Assembly (NCBI RefSeq): GCF_037392515.1 | Contig: NC_090290.1 | Location: 17,497,753-17,561,752, forward strand | Reading direction: 5' to 3' | DNA: 64,000 nt | Source of the DNA: Haliotis asinina | Taxonomy: Eukaryota > Mollusca > Gastropoda > Lepetellida > Haliotidae | Shown: one piece after another, positions 33,908-45,079 of the stretch | Layout of the letters: every line of letters begins with the position of its first letter | Position numbering within the stretch: the first letter of the stretch is position 1 | The notes under the pieces: generated by a model | What the model saw: only the letters and a program-made list of their open reading frames with translations | Databases searched by the model: none | Told to the model about the DNA's origin: nothing | Program-made: the position numbers and the translations under genes

Positions 33908-34860
33908 ATGACAACTTACTATAGGGAGTCACAGGTCCACCTTATGTCTGTGTCCAGCACTTACCATAGGGAGTCACAGGTCCACCTTATGTCTGTGTCC
34001 AGCACTTACCATAGGGAGTCACAGGTCCACCTTATGTCTGTGTCCAGCACTAACGATAGTGAGAAACATGTTTGCCTTACATCTGTGTCGAGCACTTACC
34101 ATAGGGAGTCACAGGTCCACCTTATGTCTGTGTCCAGCACTAACGATAGTGAGAAACATGTTTGCCTTACATCTGTGCCCAGCACTTACCATAGGGAGTC
34201 ACAGGTCCACCTTATGTCTGTGTCCAGCACTAACGATAGTGAGAAACATGTTTGCCTTACATCTGTGCCCAGCACTTACCATAGGGAGTCACAGGTCCAC
34301 CTTATGTCTGTGTCCAGCACTAACGATAGTGAGAAACATGTTTGCCTTACATCTGTGCCCAGCACTTACCATAGGGAGTCACAGGTCCACCTTATGTCTG
34401 TGTCCAGCACTAACGATAGTGAGAAACATGTTTGCCTTACATCTGTGCCCAGCACTTACGATAGGGAGTCACAGGTCCACCTTATGTCTGTGTCCAGCAC
34501 TAACGATAGTGAGAAACATGTTTGCCTTACATCTGTGCCCAGCACTTACCATAGGGAGTCACAGGTCCACCTTATGTCTGTGTCCAGCACTAACGATAGT
34601 GAGAAACATGTTTGCCTTACATCTGTGCCCAGCACTTACCATAGGGAGTCACAGGTCCACCTTATGTCTGTGTCCAGCACTAACGATAGTGAGAAACATG
34701 TTTGCCTTACATCTGTGCCCAGCACTTACCATAGGGAGTAACATGTCCACCTTATGTTTGTGACCAGCACTTACTTCAGTAAGCAACACGTTCACGCTGT
34801 GTCTAACAATATGGAGTACCAAATGCATCTAACATATGTGACCAGCACAAAATAGAGTCA
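33908..34860. repeat. 45-bp minisatellite with 90-bp higher-order unit
   Basis: Two 45-bp types: A (CACTTACCATAGGGAGTCAC...) and B (CACTAACGATAGTGAGAAAC...). The order is A A A B, then an A-B dimer repeated about eight times with near identity. Units degrade after 34740 and reappear worn at 35097-35250 beyond a SINE-C insertion. Because 45 is a multiple of 3, two frames stay open for 277 and 234 codons; I do not regard these as genes. Confidence 0.93.
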
Positions 34861-34861
34861 G

Positions 34862-35096
34862 TAACGACCTGTGAAGATCCGTGGTAGAATAGATCTTACC
34901 ACAAAAGGCAGCTATTGTTGGTACAAGAGGCGACTAATCCGATAAGGCAACTAACCGGAACCAATGTCATCGGTTTCCACTTGCGCAGATCGATGCTCCT
35001 GTTGTTGATCACTTGACTGTCTGGTCCAGACTCGGTTATTTACAGACCGCCGCCAGATTGATGAGAGCCGCGTAAGACTAAACTCACTCACTATTA
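34862..35096 (+). mobile_element. SINE-C copy inside the 45-bp array
   Basis: Diverged SINE-C: 'cgacctgtgaagatccgtgg', 'gcgcagatcgatgctcctgt', 'gtctggtccagactcggtta', ending ACTAAACTCACTCACT. Worn 45-bp units occur on both sides. Confidence 0.8.
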
Positions 35097-36399
35097 TGAT
35101 TAACAAGTCAACTTATGTCTGTGACAAGCACTAATTAGAGTCACAAATCCAGCATTAACTATAGTAAGCAACAAGTATACCTTATGTCTATGACAGGACT
35201 AACTAGAGTGAGTAACAAGTTCACCTGTCCGTGATAAATCAAGGTAGCATGCCATCACTGGCCCGACATTGTGTGCATCATCGACCCGACACTGGCAAAC
35301 GTAACTGGGCCGATGAAGTTTTGCTCATCAGATCGATGTCGGCCCAACAATGGCAAACTTCAATGACCCTGTATTAGTCCTGGAACTTCGACAGACGTGA
35401 CTGGCACTGCATCGGCCCGACGTCGTCATACCTTAACACTGCAGTGTTAAATACACTAAAGATACTAAAGTCCATATCACTGATATTACAAAACAACAAC
35501 CGCTTTTGTGGAGAGGGAAAGAGAATTTGGAAAACAGGTGTATGAGCAACATCCTTCACAACAACATTTACACAATGCCATCTCTTGGAGGACTAACAAC
35601 ACAGAAGCTACCTAAAGAGGTCGTTTACCGTACGACCTCAATGTTTCTCAAAACCTCGCGATTTCTGAGTAGCACGATACATTATTCCAGTGAATTTCAA
35701 AATGCACATAAACGTAACAACATCCGGGTGATAATGACTGTAAATGTAACATACCACAGCCGAGGTCAGATCGAGGATTCAGTCTTACTTGCTCCTGCAC
35801 GATGATGTTGTTCTACCATCCTGAATAAACTTCAGCTAAGATGGCGAGTGCGAAAATACGACATTGACGTGTGACGTCATTGCGATGTAATTCCGATGTA
35901 ACACATCTTTCTTCATGAGTAACTTTGTAACAAAATCCTGGCATCCTAAAATCTTCCCGATGAAGTGCCAGCATCAGCTATCTCTAGCGAGTCAAACTCT
36001 CCTTTAGAAAGTTCTTAGCATGGCTTAAGGGATTGTGTCTTTCCAGACGAATTTGGACAACAACATCACGGCCATTGGTCTTACGGCCCACGGATCCTAA
36101 TATCCTCCCAAGTTGACTAATAAAACTGGTTTTAAGTTAGCTTAGATGCTGCTTATCTCTACTCTTTGTGCGTGTCATGTATTCATGTTCGTCTAACTTC
36201 TAAATGCCCTTCAAGAACTTCATTGAAACCTCGGCCATTCTTTAGTCTTGAAGCGTGGTCTGGACACAGTAGTGGAGATATTCATCACAGGAGCAGTAGA
36301 TTTGGTTTGGCACTTCCAATTTCCAATCAACCTGTTTGTGGCTGTATTAAACATAGTTGATATCAATGCCCGAATCTGTGATGATGTGCCATAAGGCTT
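35097..36399. other. Intronic stretch of locus B with worn repeats
   Basis: 35097-35250 holds degenerate 45-bp units. 35250-35420 has several GGCCCGAC-type motifs with no clear architecture. No exon is supported. Confidence 0.4.
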
Positions 36400-36583
36400 T
36401 TTGCAATATTACAGTCACATGACGTAGTCCAGTCTGGACCAGACAATCAAGTCATTTATAGGATCAGCACTGATGTACTAAATGGGATACAATGACATGT
36501 GTCAACCAAGACCGCGAATTTGACTGCATCTTACGAGAATCATAGGTTACTGAAGATCAAGTCTAACCCGGATCTTCATAGGT
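36400..36583 (-). mobile_element. Worn SINE-C remnant just upstream of the ankyrin exon
   Basis: 'agtccagtctggaccagaca' then 'atgacatgtgtcaaccaaga' and 'aacccggatcttcata' follow SINE-C in antisense order, with much of the middle altered. Confidence 0.55.
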
Positions 36584-36651
36584 TTTCTTATACGTGTTTA
36601 CTCCAATGAATGGTGCCATGCATATTGTCATTATCATATACACATCCACAG

Positions 36652-37672
36652 ATGAAAAGCATAACGGCCTTGAAAGATCTGTACAACATAAAGTTGACAA
36701 GCAGGAATCATTTCCCTCCAGCCCACTTCACGATGCCTGCAGGAAAGGGGACGTAGGCCTAGTTAAACGCCTATTAGGGAGTGGCTTTGACATCAACTCT
36801 AGAGACAAGCACGGAAAGACACCCCTCATGGTGGCAGCACAAAAGGGATATTGCAAAATATTTACGTTTCTTATCAGAAAAGGGGCTAATATGTCAGAAG
36901 ATGATGATGAATGTAAAAACGCTTTGCACTGGGCATGTAAGGGCGGACATGAGAGTATGTGGGAGTGTGTACTCAAACAATACGGGCAAAGTATCCACAA
37001 AGGAAAATACGTCTCCTAACACAAGCTGCATATCAAGGAAAGAAGGATCTATGTGAGTTCCTTGTATGTCTCGGAGCTAATGTGTCAGGTCATTATAGAG
37101 GCAGCAACGTCCTGCGCTATGCCTTGCAGGGCGGACACGTGAATGTAGTGAAATATCTACTTTCACAAGACAGTATTGATATCAACAGAAAGGGAAAAGC
37201 AGGAAGGACACCATTGATGGCCACTGCATTATTGGGAAGAAGAGAGGTTTTTGACTTCCTCGTGAGAATGGGAGCTAATGTGTCACTTGTGGATGACGGA
37301 GGAGATAATATACTCCATTGTGCCTCCAGGGTTGGTCAGACAGAGATAGTTCAGTATATCATATCAAAAGACATTGTGGACATTAACAGCCGAGGAAGAA
37401 ATGGGAGGACTCCATTGATGACAGCAGCATTAACTGGACACATAGAAGTATGGAATCTGCTTGTGAGAAATGGTGGTCGAATTGACATAGTCGATGACAA
37501 TGGTCGCAACATCCTTCATTTGGCCTCTTCAGGTGGATATGTGAACACAGTGAAACACATCCTGTCACAGAGGATGGCCGACATTAAGGCCCGGGACAAT
37601 AATGGAGAAACGGCAGCTATGATAGCAAAGCGTGAAGGAAAATCTGACGTGTTTCAGTTTCTTGTTTCTTGA
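36652..37672 (+). pseudogene. Locus B, ankyrin-repeat exon with a frameshift
   Basis: The acceptor ATCCACAG precedes the exon, which enters in phase 1 (E-K-H-N-G) as in locus C. About ten ankyrin repeats follow; consensus pieces are SPLHDACRKG, GKTPLMVAAQKG and NILHLASSGG. The first frame stops at 37017 (GKYVS). A second frame, overlapping from about 36985, carries the remaining repeats to the stop at 37672. Compared with locus C, one base and a codon are missing near 36990-37000. Ankyrin repeats bind protein partners, usually inside the cell. With the SINE-broken exon upstream, locus B is probably a pseudogene unless the assembly is wrong. Confidence 0.78.
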
Positions 37673-38648
37673 AATAAGTCTACCTTGTAGGTTGATGTTA
37701 AGCACAATTATGTGTTGTCTGTGATCAGTAGCAAAATGTGACAATCTACTTCTCTGACGTAGATGTAACTGACATTGCTTATCTTATGTACATTTACTCG
37801 CGGTCATTTCGCCAAGGCTGAAGGACACACAAAGAAGATTATGACAAGAGCGTAACAGACATTGATGATTTCGTATCATTGCCAAGAACAACTTCAAAAC
37901 CGTTCTTTAAAGCAATACGTGGCAGACTGCCTTTTGCTGTGTAAGCTATTTTTGCGGATACAATTTCCTTTTTCCATGGAACCAGGAGCAATACTAAAGC
38001 TATTCAAAACTTACCGAGGGAACAAATAAGGGATCACATGAAAAGACAAGTGTTCCCTTATGTTTTGTGCGGGTGACTTTACACGTTACGCGATATAAAG
38101 ATTGTAAAGAAACCTGGAACAACATAAGGGAACATGTGACCCTTTAATTGTTTCCTTCATTTTTTCAATGCTTAAGCGGTAACGTTTTCCTTCAGTAATT
38201 GCTCGTTTCCAAGGCAGCAAGTTACGTATTTTTCAACATTCTGTGCACAGAAAAGTAATAGGTTTTCAAATGGTGTCTTTTTCCAGCCATGTTTCGTCGT
38301 TATTTGTTGTTTTTTACGGTTAGTGCATTTATACCACGCATTTTATGACAGGCAGGTAACAGTCATGATAATTTCATGTCACCTTAGTAACTGTCATTGT
38401 TTTGTGCAGTGAGTGAAGAACTTTTTTTCAGCTTTCGTAGCAAGCAACATATGTTCTTGATCTTTTGGCCCTAGTCGTTGTTTTCTGAAAGTGTGATCAG
38501 AATGTCGATGATCTTGTGTAAATGATAGTGTGATTCAGTTACTGGATTGCCGGATAGGAAACAGTTTGGGACTAGCATGTTACAGACATGGATAATTTGG
38601 CGCTCTGTGTTTCTCATTGTTGTGTTTTGTGTAATTAGTGAAGGATGA
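37673..38648. other. 3' flank of locus B
   Basis: The first ~40 bases match the 3' flank of locus C ('gaaataagt', 'gttgatgt'). Around 38049-38140 there is an imperfect inverted repeat, 'gtgttcccttatgttttg' against 'caacataagggaacatgtg'. Pieces like 'taacagacattgatgat' (37855) belong to the ~85-bp repeat clearer at 39240-39720. Confidence 0.45.
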
Positions 38649-38919
38649 GTGAGTGAGTGAGTGAGTTTAGTTTTACGCCGCACTCAGCAATATTACAGCT
38701 ATATGGCGGCGGTCTGTAAATAATCGAGTCTGGACCAGACAATCCAGTGATCAACAACATGAGCATCGATCTGCGCAATTGGGAATCGATGACACGCGTC
38801 AGCCAAGTCAGCGAGCCTGACCACCCGATCCCGTTAGTCGCCTCTTACGACAAGCTGAGTCGCCTTTTATGGCAAGCATGGGTTGCTGAAGGCCTATTCT
38901 ACCCCGGGACCTTCACGGG
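38649..38919 (-). mobile_element. Complete SINE-C with 13-bp target duplication
   Basis: Flanked by TAGTGAAGGATGA at 38636-38648 and 38920-38932, exact. This fixes the SINE-C ends: the sense strand starts CCCGTGAAGGTCCCGGGGT and ends in (TCAC)n, total about 271 bp. Confidence 0.95.
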
Positions 38920-39104
38920 TAGTGAAGGATGACGGTCTTTCAGTTTTCATATCAAGTTACAGATATTCGTGTATGCATAATATTTTAGTCGTTTTCGTGG
39001 TCTTATGGGCGACATGGTGGTTATCATGCTTAACGTTACGAGCAATGCGACAAACACTGCTGACCATGTGACAATACTGAATGATGCAGTTCAGGTTAAG
39101 TGAG

Positions 39105-39225
39105 TGAGTGAGTTTAGTTGTCCAGCACGGTTTGCACTTCACACATTGCACCCTTGTGGAGAATCGAACCAAGGTTAACGGCGAGACGAGCGAATGCCTC
39201 AACCACCAGACTGGTTAACCCCACA
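39105..39225 (-). mobile_element. SINE-T fragment
   Basis: 'gtttgcacttcacacattgc', 'gagaatcgaaccaaggtta' (box B-like in complement) and 'gacgagcgaatgcctcaacc' show the tRNA head and the start of the body. The remainder is deleted. Confidence 0.65.
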
Positions 39226-39239
39226 AGTGCAGGTTAATC

Positions 39240-39720
39240 CTTTAGTATCTGGTTTAAATGAGCAGCGGATATTCTTCCTTGTATGACGGATATGTACCAG
39301 ACATCGATGATAACTAAGTTAGAGTCGATATTTTGTGTAACAGGTGGCAGCTATCGTTCCTCGCATGACGAATAAGTAACATCCATTGATTATCATTTTT
39401 TATGTTGGTCATGGTCGTTGGATGGCGGGCATCGTGCTTCGTTTGGCAAATAGGTAACAGGCATGAGTGGTTACTGGCTGTGTCAGTCAGAGTCGATGTT
39501 TTGTCAATGGGTGAAGGGTATCGTGTCTTGCATGACGACCAGGTTACAGACATTGATGATTATTGTAATGTTAGTCATAATCGTTGTATTTGGAATGGAT
39601 GGCGGGTATCGTGCCTTGTATGACGAATAGGTAACAAACAATGGGGATTATTTCTTAGGTTAGTCTTAGTCGTTGTTATTTGCATGAAGGAAAAGATACG
39701 ACACAGTGTCTCACTTTGCA
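39240..39720. repeat. Degenerate ~80-90-bp tandem repeat
   Basis: Four to five worn units sharing 'gcgggtatcgtgccttgtat', 'gacgaataggtaacagacat', 'tgatgattattgtaatgtta' and 'gtcatagtcgttgt'. The same unit appears in complement at 51183-51330, downstream of locus C. Confidence 0.6.
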
Positions 39721-39984
39721 TGGCAAGAGGGTTTGGAGGATATAACTGATACTTATGTTTTGTGTGATCATGTAATTTACGTCTTTGTTCTTTGTATGTT
39801 CAATAAAGTATTATGAAATGCGTTTTAGATAAATTTGTCTTTTCATAGTGTGTGGCAGATACAACAATACCTGTTGCATCGGTCGGAAATAGAAATCGAA
39901 TCCATGAACGTTGATTACCGCCAAGCTGTACACTGGGCTAACTATGACATTTGTACGTCATACAAAAGTGGCAGACTTAGTGAG

Positions 39985-40135
39985 TGAGTGAGAGTGGTTT
40001 TACGTCGTTTGTAGCAATATTTCAGCAATATCATGGCGGATGGCACCAGAAATGTGCTTTACACATTGTACCCATGTGGGGCATCGAACCCGTGACTAGC
40101 CAACGCTTTAACCACGAGGCTACACCACCGCCCTT
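39985..40135 (-). mobile_element. SINE-T copy
   Basis: In complement it starts GGTGTAGCCTCGTGGTTAAA, has GGGTTCGATGCCCC as box B, and continues to 'gctacaaacgacgtaaaac' and the (TCAC)n tail at 39980. Confidence 0.8.
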
Positions 40136-40369
40136 GACATAGACGACTTTACAATAATGATAGGTTTCTTAGTGGTAACATTTAATGCATTGATAGTAAA
40201 TAATGTGAGATTATTTGATATGATTTGTCGACTACACACTTCAAAACAAACAGATTATCACAGGTATATGTGTACAACAAGCCCATATCCATGATACTAT
40301 CGCACAATTCAGAGACTGCGCACTAAGACAGCTGGAGGCGGATCACTAAATCAAGTTGTTGGTTTCTTT

Positions 40370-40500
40370 TCGTTTAACGCCGCACTGAGCATTATTCGAG
40401 TTATACGAAGGGGGTCTGTAAACAATCGAGCCTGGCCCAGATAATGCGGGTATTAACAACATGACTATCATCGAAGCACCTGACACACGGTGAAATGTGT
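40370..40500 (-). mobile_element. SINE-C fragment
   Basis: 'cgtttaacgccgcactgagc', 'ggtctgtaaacaatcgagcc' and 'acatgactatcatcgaagc' are SINE-C in antisense, truncated at its 5' side. Confidence 0.7.
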
Positions 40501-40544
40501 CACGACAGCATGAAGACCAATTCTAATGCTGATACTCACGCTGT

Positions 40545-40790
40545 CATTATCGGGACCATCGGGGCGTGCTACTGTCTACATGGGCTCTCGCTGGATTTTC
40601 GCCATCACTTCAGTCGCTGGCGAATTGGTAATTTTAGCCATGATTAAACTAACAAAGATTCTACGTTTTAAACACAGTTTTAGATATTTTATGAAAATTG
40701 TGTCTTTGTCTTACAGTACCCACTCAGGGCGACAATACCTTCGCAATACTTTATCCATTTCAAGGATATTGACAAGGGTATTGTCACAAA
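40545..40790 (-). mobile_element. Worn LINE-H 3' UTR fragment
   Basis: 'ctacatgggctctcgctgga', 'catcacttcagtcgctggcg', 'ttacagtacccactcagggc' and 'gacaataccttcgcaatact' parallel the LINE-H 3' UTR ('catggaccctagctgg', 'ctctcaggaggacaat'). Confidence 0.6.
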
Positions 40791-42804
40791 CAGTGTCATT
40801 TGTAGATAGATATTCAACCTCATGTTCGATACAAAACACGATGTACACTCACAAACACGAGCACACACATACTCACTCATTCACCAAAGGCATGGAGCAC
40901 AACCTACAACTTTGTTTGCAAGTTTGACATTTCGCAGGAATGTTCCACTTATTTATCATGTTATTCTGGATAATATGTAATTACCTTCACCATTTTCAAT
41001 GAAACTAAATTCTGTATATATCCAGATCTGTAGATGTCAGTGCCTTTCTCGGCACTCCCTTGTAACAAATAGTGAACTGTGTCAACACTTTAATGATAGT
41101 TTGTTGAACAACGTTTATATTTTATGCAAATATAATCTGCAAAAACCTCACAGAGTTGGTATGATGTTCTCATTGTGTTCAGCCTTTCGTTGAGTATGTA
41201 TATGTTTATTAGTTTTCGAGCTAGACTGCTTTTGCGCGAAACGGACTAAAGTGACGTACAAGATGATGGCGCCGGAAACACAGCTGATCAGGATCCTGTC
41301 ACGCGACGCGTACAGTCACAAGCATATCCTTCATACACTTCACATCAGCAATGTTTCAGCCGATGAACAAATAGCACGTTGATAAAGGATATATGTGTGT
41401 TATAAAAACTGTAAAAGTATTATCACCCTAAGTGGTCCAAAGAGAATCCCGTCACAGAACATAGACGATATTCCCCCAACTCTTTCTATACGAAGGTGGT
41501 ATTTAGAAGCGTTTAAGTCCAATAGAAGCTTCTATACATAGGTGCTTATAAGGGCCAACCAAATAGAAACAAACAAAACTTGAAAACATAATGATATGTA
41601 TTGTTTGCCGGGTATTTTTCAGTATTTTTGCTTGTTTGATGCGTTCGTGAACTGATAATTAAGAGTATACCACTAATTATAACAAACACGTCAATAAACA
41701 TTACAATGATGTTACCAGAGAGTAAATTATGTAAATTGTATTATTAATTAAGTAATAATTATTACTAGGTCACAAAATTTCTTGTTTTGAATACTAATTA
41801 TTATGGGTCACATTTCGTATCATAAATGTTCAGCAAAATATTTTGGCAGCAGGCTTTCAGGAAGTGCTTTAGAGTTACCTCCCCTTTGCCTTTCTGTTTT
41901 GATTGTTTGTGTTACTTCCGGGAGATTGTTCTAGAGCATTCCACGTTAGTGGCGATGGTCGTATGTGCTAGAACTTTCAGGAAATGACTGAATGTATATA
42001 TGTAAGGCCTGTCATCGTGTTGTCGACACGGAAATACATGGTTACACACATTACTGGAGTATATTATTCCGCCTCTTCGTCAATGCTTAATCTTCATAAC
42101 CGCTGCCTGACCGCTCGCTGTGTTACATTCTACATAACTGTTTCTCACTCACACATCAAGACTTTGATGAGTTGACATTATAATTGAGTAGATTCGACTC
42201 ATTTGGATTGTATATGAAACCTCTCTTGCGAATTATTGTATCTTGGCTTTGTTTTGCTGAATGCAATATCGAAAATATCAGACTTCTCAGTGTTGTATTT
42301 CGCTGGTTTTGAGGGGACTTCTTACACCTTTTGTCAGGGCAATTTTAACCGTAACAACGCAAACAAATATATGCATTTTCATACACAAATACAAATACTA
42401 GTTTCGTATATGAGGAACTCTATTACACTTACGCACATATTCCCAACCGCCATTAAAATACATATGTGAAGATACGTGTGTAATTTCATTGTCTGTCTCT
42501 CTTACTATTCCGCGATAGTTCCCAGAATGCCCACATATCGTCATTTCCGGCTATTACGTCACTATCTCTTACCCAGAGTTCAGATCACGTCACGTCTGGT
42601 TACCCTTTTCACGGGGACTAAACTCGAGTGGTCCTGGTTGAGCCTGCTATACTAATCGCCTGCTTCCAACATGTTGAGTGCGGTAATATGGCGCCGTTTA
42701 TACTCACGTTAGGATTCATCGGTCCACTGCCTTTGCTTGTCCTCCGAGCCAAACGAGAATTTTGTCTTTACATGTGTTGTTTACTTCATCCAAACCAAGC
42801 AGGC
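40791..42804. other. Non-coding stretch
   Basis: No supported gene. Around 41255-41375 a 38-codon frame starts MMAPETQLIRILSRDAY next to a CpG-rich patch (CACGCGACGCG); it could be a first exon but nothing confirms it. The rest is AT-rich with no recognised repeat. Confidence 0.35.
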
Positions 42805-42956
42805 GGTGGGGTACCCTCGTGGTTTAAACGTTCGTTTGTCTCGCCGATTCTCCATATGGGTCCAATGTGTGAAGCACAATTCTGGTGTCCCCCACCGTTA
42901 TACTGCTGGAATATTGCTAAAACGGCGTACAACAACGCTCACTCACTCACTGTCCT
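42805..42956 (+). mobile_element. SINE-T copy
   Basis: GGTGGGGTACCCTCGTGGTT at the head, 'ctccatatgggtccaatgtg', 'gctggaatattgctaaaacg' and a CACTCACTCACT tail. The box B is worn. Confidence 0.78.
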
Positions 42957-43036
42957 CCGCAGTGACATTTTAAAAGTGCCGTAAAAATACTCTCAGTCAT
43001 CAAATCACAGGACTTGTAACCAAGCTGAATGCCCAG

Positions 43037-43084
43037 AAACAGACACAGACAGACAGACAGATAGACAGACAGACACACACACAC

Positions 43085-43146
<62 letters not shown>

Positions 43147-43152
43147 ACACAA
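43037..43152. repeat. Compound (GACA)n-(CA)n microsatellite
   Basis: (CAGA)n at 43037-43074 passes into about 38 CA dinucleotides, with single G interruptions, to 43152. Confidence 0.97.
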
Positions 43153-43194
43153 GCATTGTGTAAAGAATACAAAAGTTATGATGTACGTCTTTGG

Positions 43195-43448
43195 CCCGAT
43201 GGAATAGGTCTAGTATATGTCTTCAGCAACCCATGCTTGCCACAACAGGCGAGTATACTTGTGAGAGGCGACAAACGGCATCGATGGGCCAGGCTGGTTG
43301 ACACATGCCATCGTTTCCCGGTCCCAGAACAATGCTCATGATGTTGATCATTGGATTGTCTGGTCCAGACTCGATTATTTACAGACCGCTACCATACAGC
43401 TGGAATATTGCTGAGTACGGCATAAAACTAACCTCACTCACTCACTGT
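43195..43448 (+). mobile_element. SINE-C copy
   Basis: 'cagcaacccatgcttgccac', 'gttgatcattggattgtctg', 'tccagactcgattatttaca' and an ACTAACCTCACTCACTCACT end. The first ~20 bases are altered. Confidence 0.83.
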
Positions 43449-43740
43449 AAGTATCTTTATCAACAATTCAACACACAAGAAAGATGCTTCTTTTACGCCG
43501 AAAACGAAAACGTTTTTACTGTATCCCTGTGTTGAAATTATACAACGGAGTTCTAAATGGTTTTCACAGAATTTTAAACATTTGCAATTCCTAAATGCAA
43601 ATGCATAAAGAATACATGAGTTAGCCAAATAACTCAACTAACGACTACATAACTAACATTCGCTTTGTGTGTAAGCTCGGGTACAGTGCGTGGTGCCAAA
43701 TTCTGGAGAACCCTGCCGTGGCTGTTTACTCCCGGAATGA

Positions 43741-43975
43741 ATGAGTGAGCTAATACTTAACGTCACATCGGCAATATCTCAGCCATATCCTGACGAGAAC
43801 ATTTAAGATTTAAATGGAATATAAGCATATATTAAAACTCTGTCAACGAAGGCCAGTGAAACAACTAAAATATCACAGTTACAATTACAACTACATTGAA
43901 AAACTGAAAAACTTAAAACTAATATCACTATTTAGACAATACAATATATAAACGGGCTATAGATCGCCAGCAACA
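43741..43975 (-). mobile_element. LINE-H tail, 235 bp, with 13-bp target duplication
   Basis: The exact direct repeat ACTCCCGGAATGA at 43728-43740 and 43976-43988 brackets a 5'-truncated LINE-H 3' end, from ATGAGTGAGC to 'gatcgccagcaac'. It is a clean target-primed insertion and gives a second precise view of the LINE-H 3' terminus. Confidence 0.95.
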
Positions 43976-43988
43976 ACTCCCGGAATGA

Positions 43989-44510
43989 AAGAAGAAGAAA
44001 TATTTAGATGTGAAAACACATGTAATGTGACCAACAATATTAATATTACGGTAGACATAATATGATCAACTGATGCAACGTGCAAAAAAATTACTCCACT
44101 CCAAAAAAAATACAAACCGTTTATGGACAAATGAATGGCATTTTATTCTTGCGGAGCGGCTGACATAATGCAATAATAGGTACACTATATTATGACAGTG
44201 AAAAGGAGATGTAACGACACATAACACTTACATGAAATACATAAAAATCAGTATATAACCCTGCAAGCAAATAGTAACCCTTCGTTCACTAAGACAAGAT
44301 TACAGATGCTCCATTTGAACTCTCCCTCACTTGAAAAAATTCTGAATTTGCCTAAGATTAGGAGGTATCACCCATCATCCCACACTGTCTAAGGATTGCC
44401 ACGCTTCATTTCTTTGCCTAGCTCAGACAAGAAGAATGAACATGGCCACTTGTCCGATTTGAACTTCACTTACGATTAGGAGATGATTAGGAGATGTCCC
44501 CCTTAATACT
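43989..44510. other. Non-coding stretch with an internal partial repeat
   Basis: 'cactgtctaaggattgccac' (44385) resembles the target site of copy 4 ('caactgtctaaggattagca', 49100), so LINE-H copy 4 landed in a local duplication. No gene is supported. Confidence 0.4.
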
Positions 44511-45079
44511 CAATTGTCTAAGGTGAGTGAGTGAGTGAGTTAAAATTTAACGTCACACCGGCAATATTGCAGCCATATAGTGACGAGAAATGTTGTAAAT
44601 GCACACAAAAAATACAAGTAATTAAAGAACCAGTCATCGAGGGACTGTAAAATAACCAGAGTATCACAAAAAGAGTTAAAACTAGCTAGAATTTTTAAAA
44701 GCAGAAAACTATGTTAGACAATACCATGTAAAAATTGGCTATTGATCACCAACAACTGAAGGTAGATCACCATACTAGGGGCCATGGCAACTTACAGTAC
44801 CTTAGCTACCTGCATGATCCCTTCAGGTATTGGCGATTGTATTTAGCCACGAATTAAAATGACAATAATATTACAGCTAAAAGTGTGGAAGATTAAATTT
44901 TACTTCAAATGTTTTGGGACTTACGTACCCTCTCCGGAGGACAACAATTTTACGGTACGTCAACCACCCACGAGGGTACTGCCACTAACAATCTGAGTTA
45001 TTAATTTAAAAGTACAATCATAAAATATTGATCTATTTACAAATCAGTCAACAAATCCAATTCTTTTAAAAATCCAATA

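Noticed and set aside
33908..34763. Two long open frames (277 and 234 codons)
   Set aside because: The repeat unit is 45 bp, so frames stay open by arithmetic; both frames are equally open.
33679..36651. A transmembrane exon between cysteine-rich and ankyrin exons
   Set aside because: Scanned by eye for a hydrophobic phase 1-1 exon here and in 54471-55538; none convincing.
41255..41375. Short frame MMAPETQLIRILS as a first exon
   Set aside because: Only 38 codons, no domain, no supported downstream exon.
42947..43156. Poly-(VC) frame
   Set aside because: Translation of the CA microsatellite.
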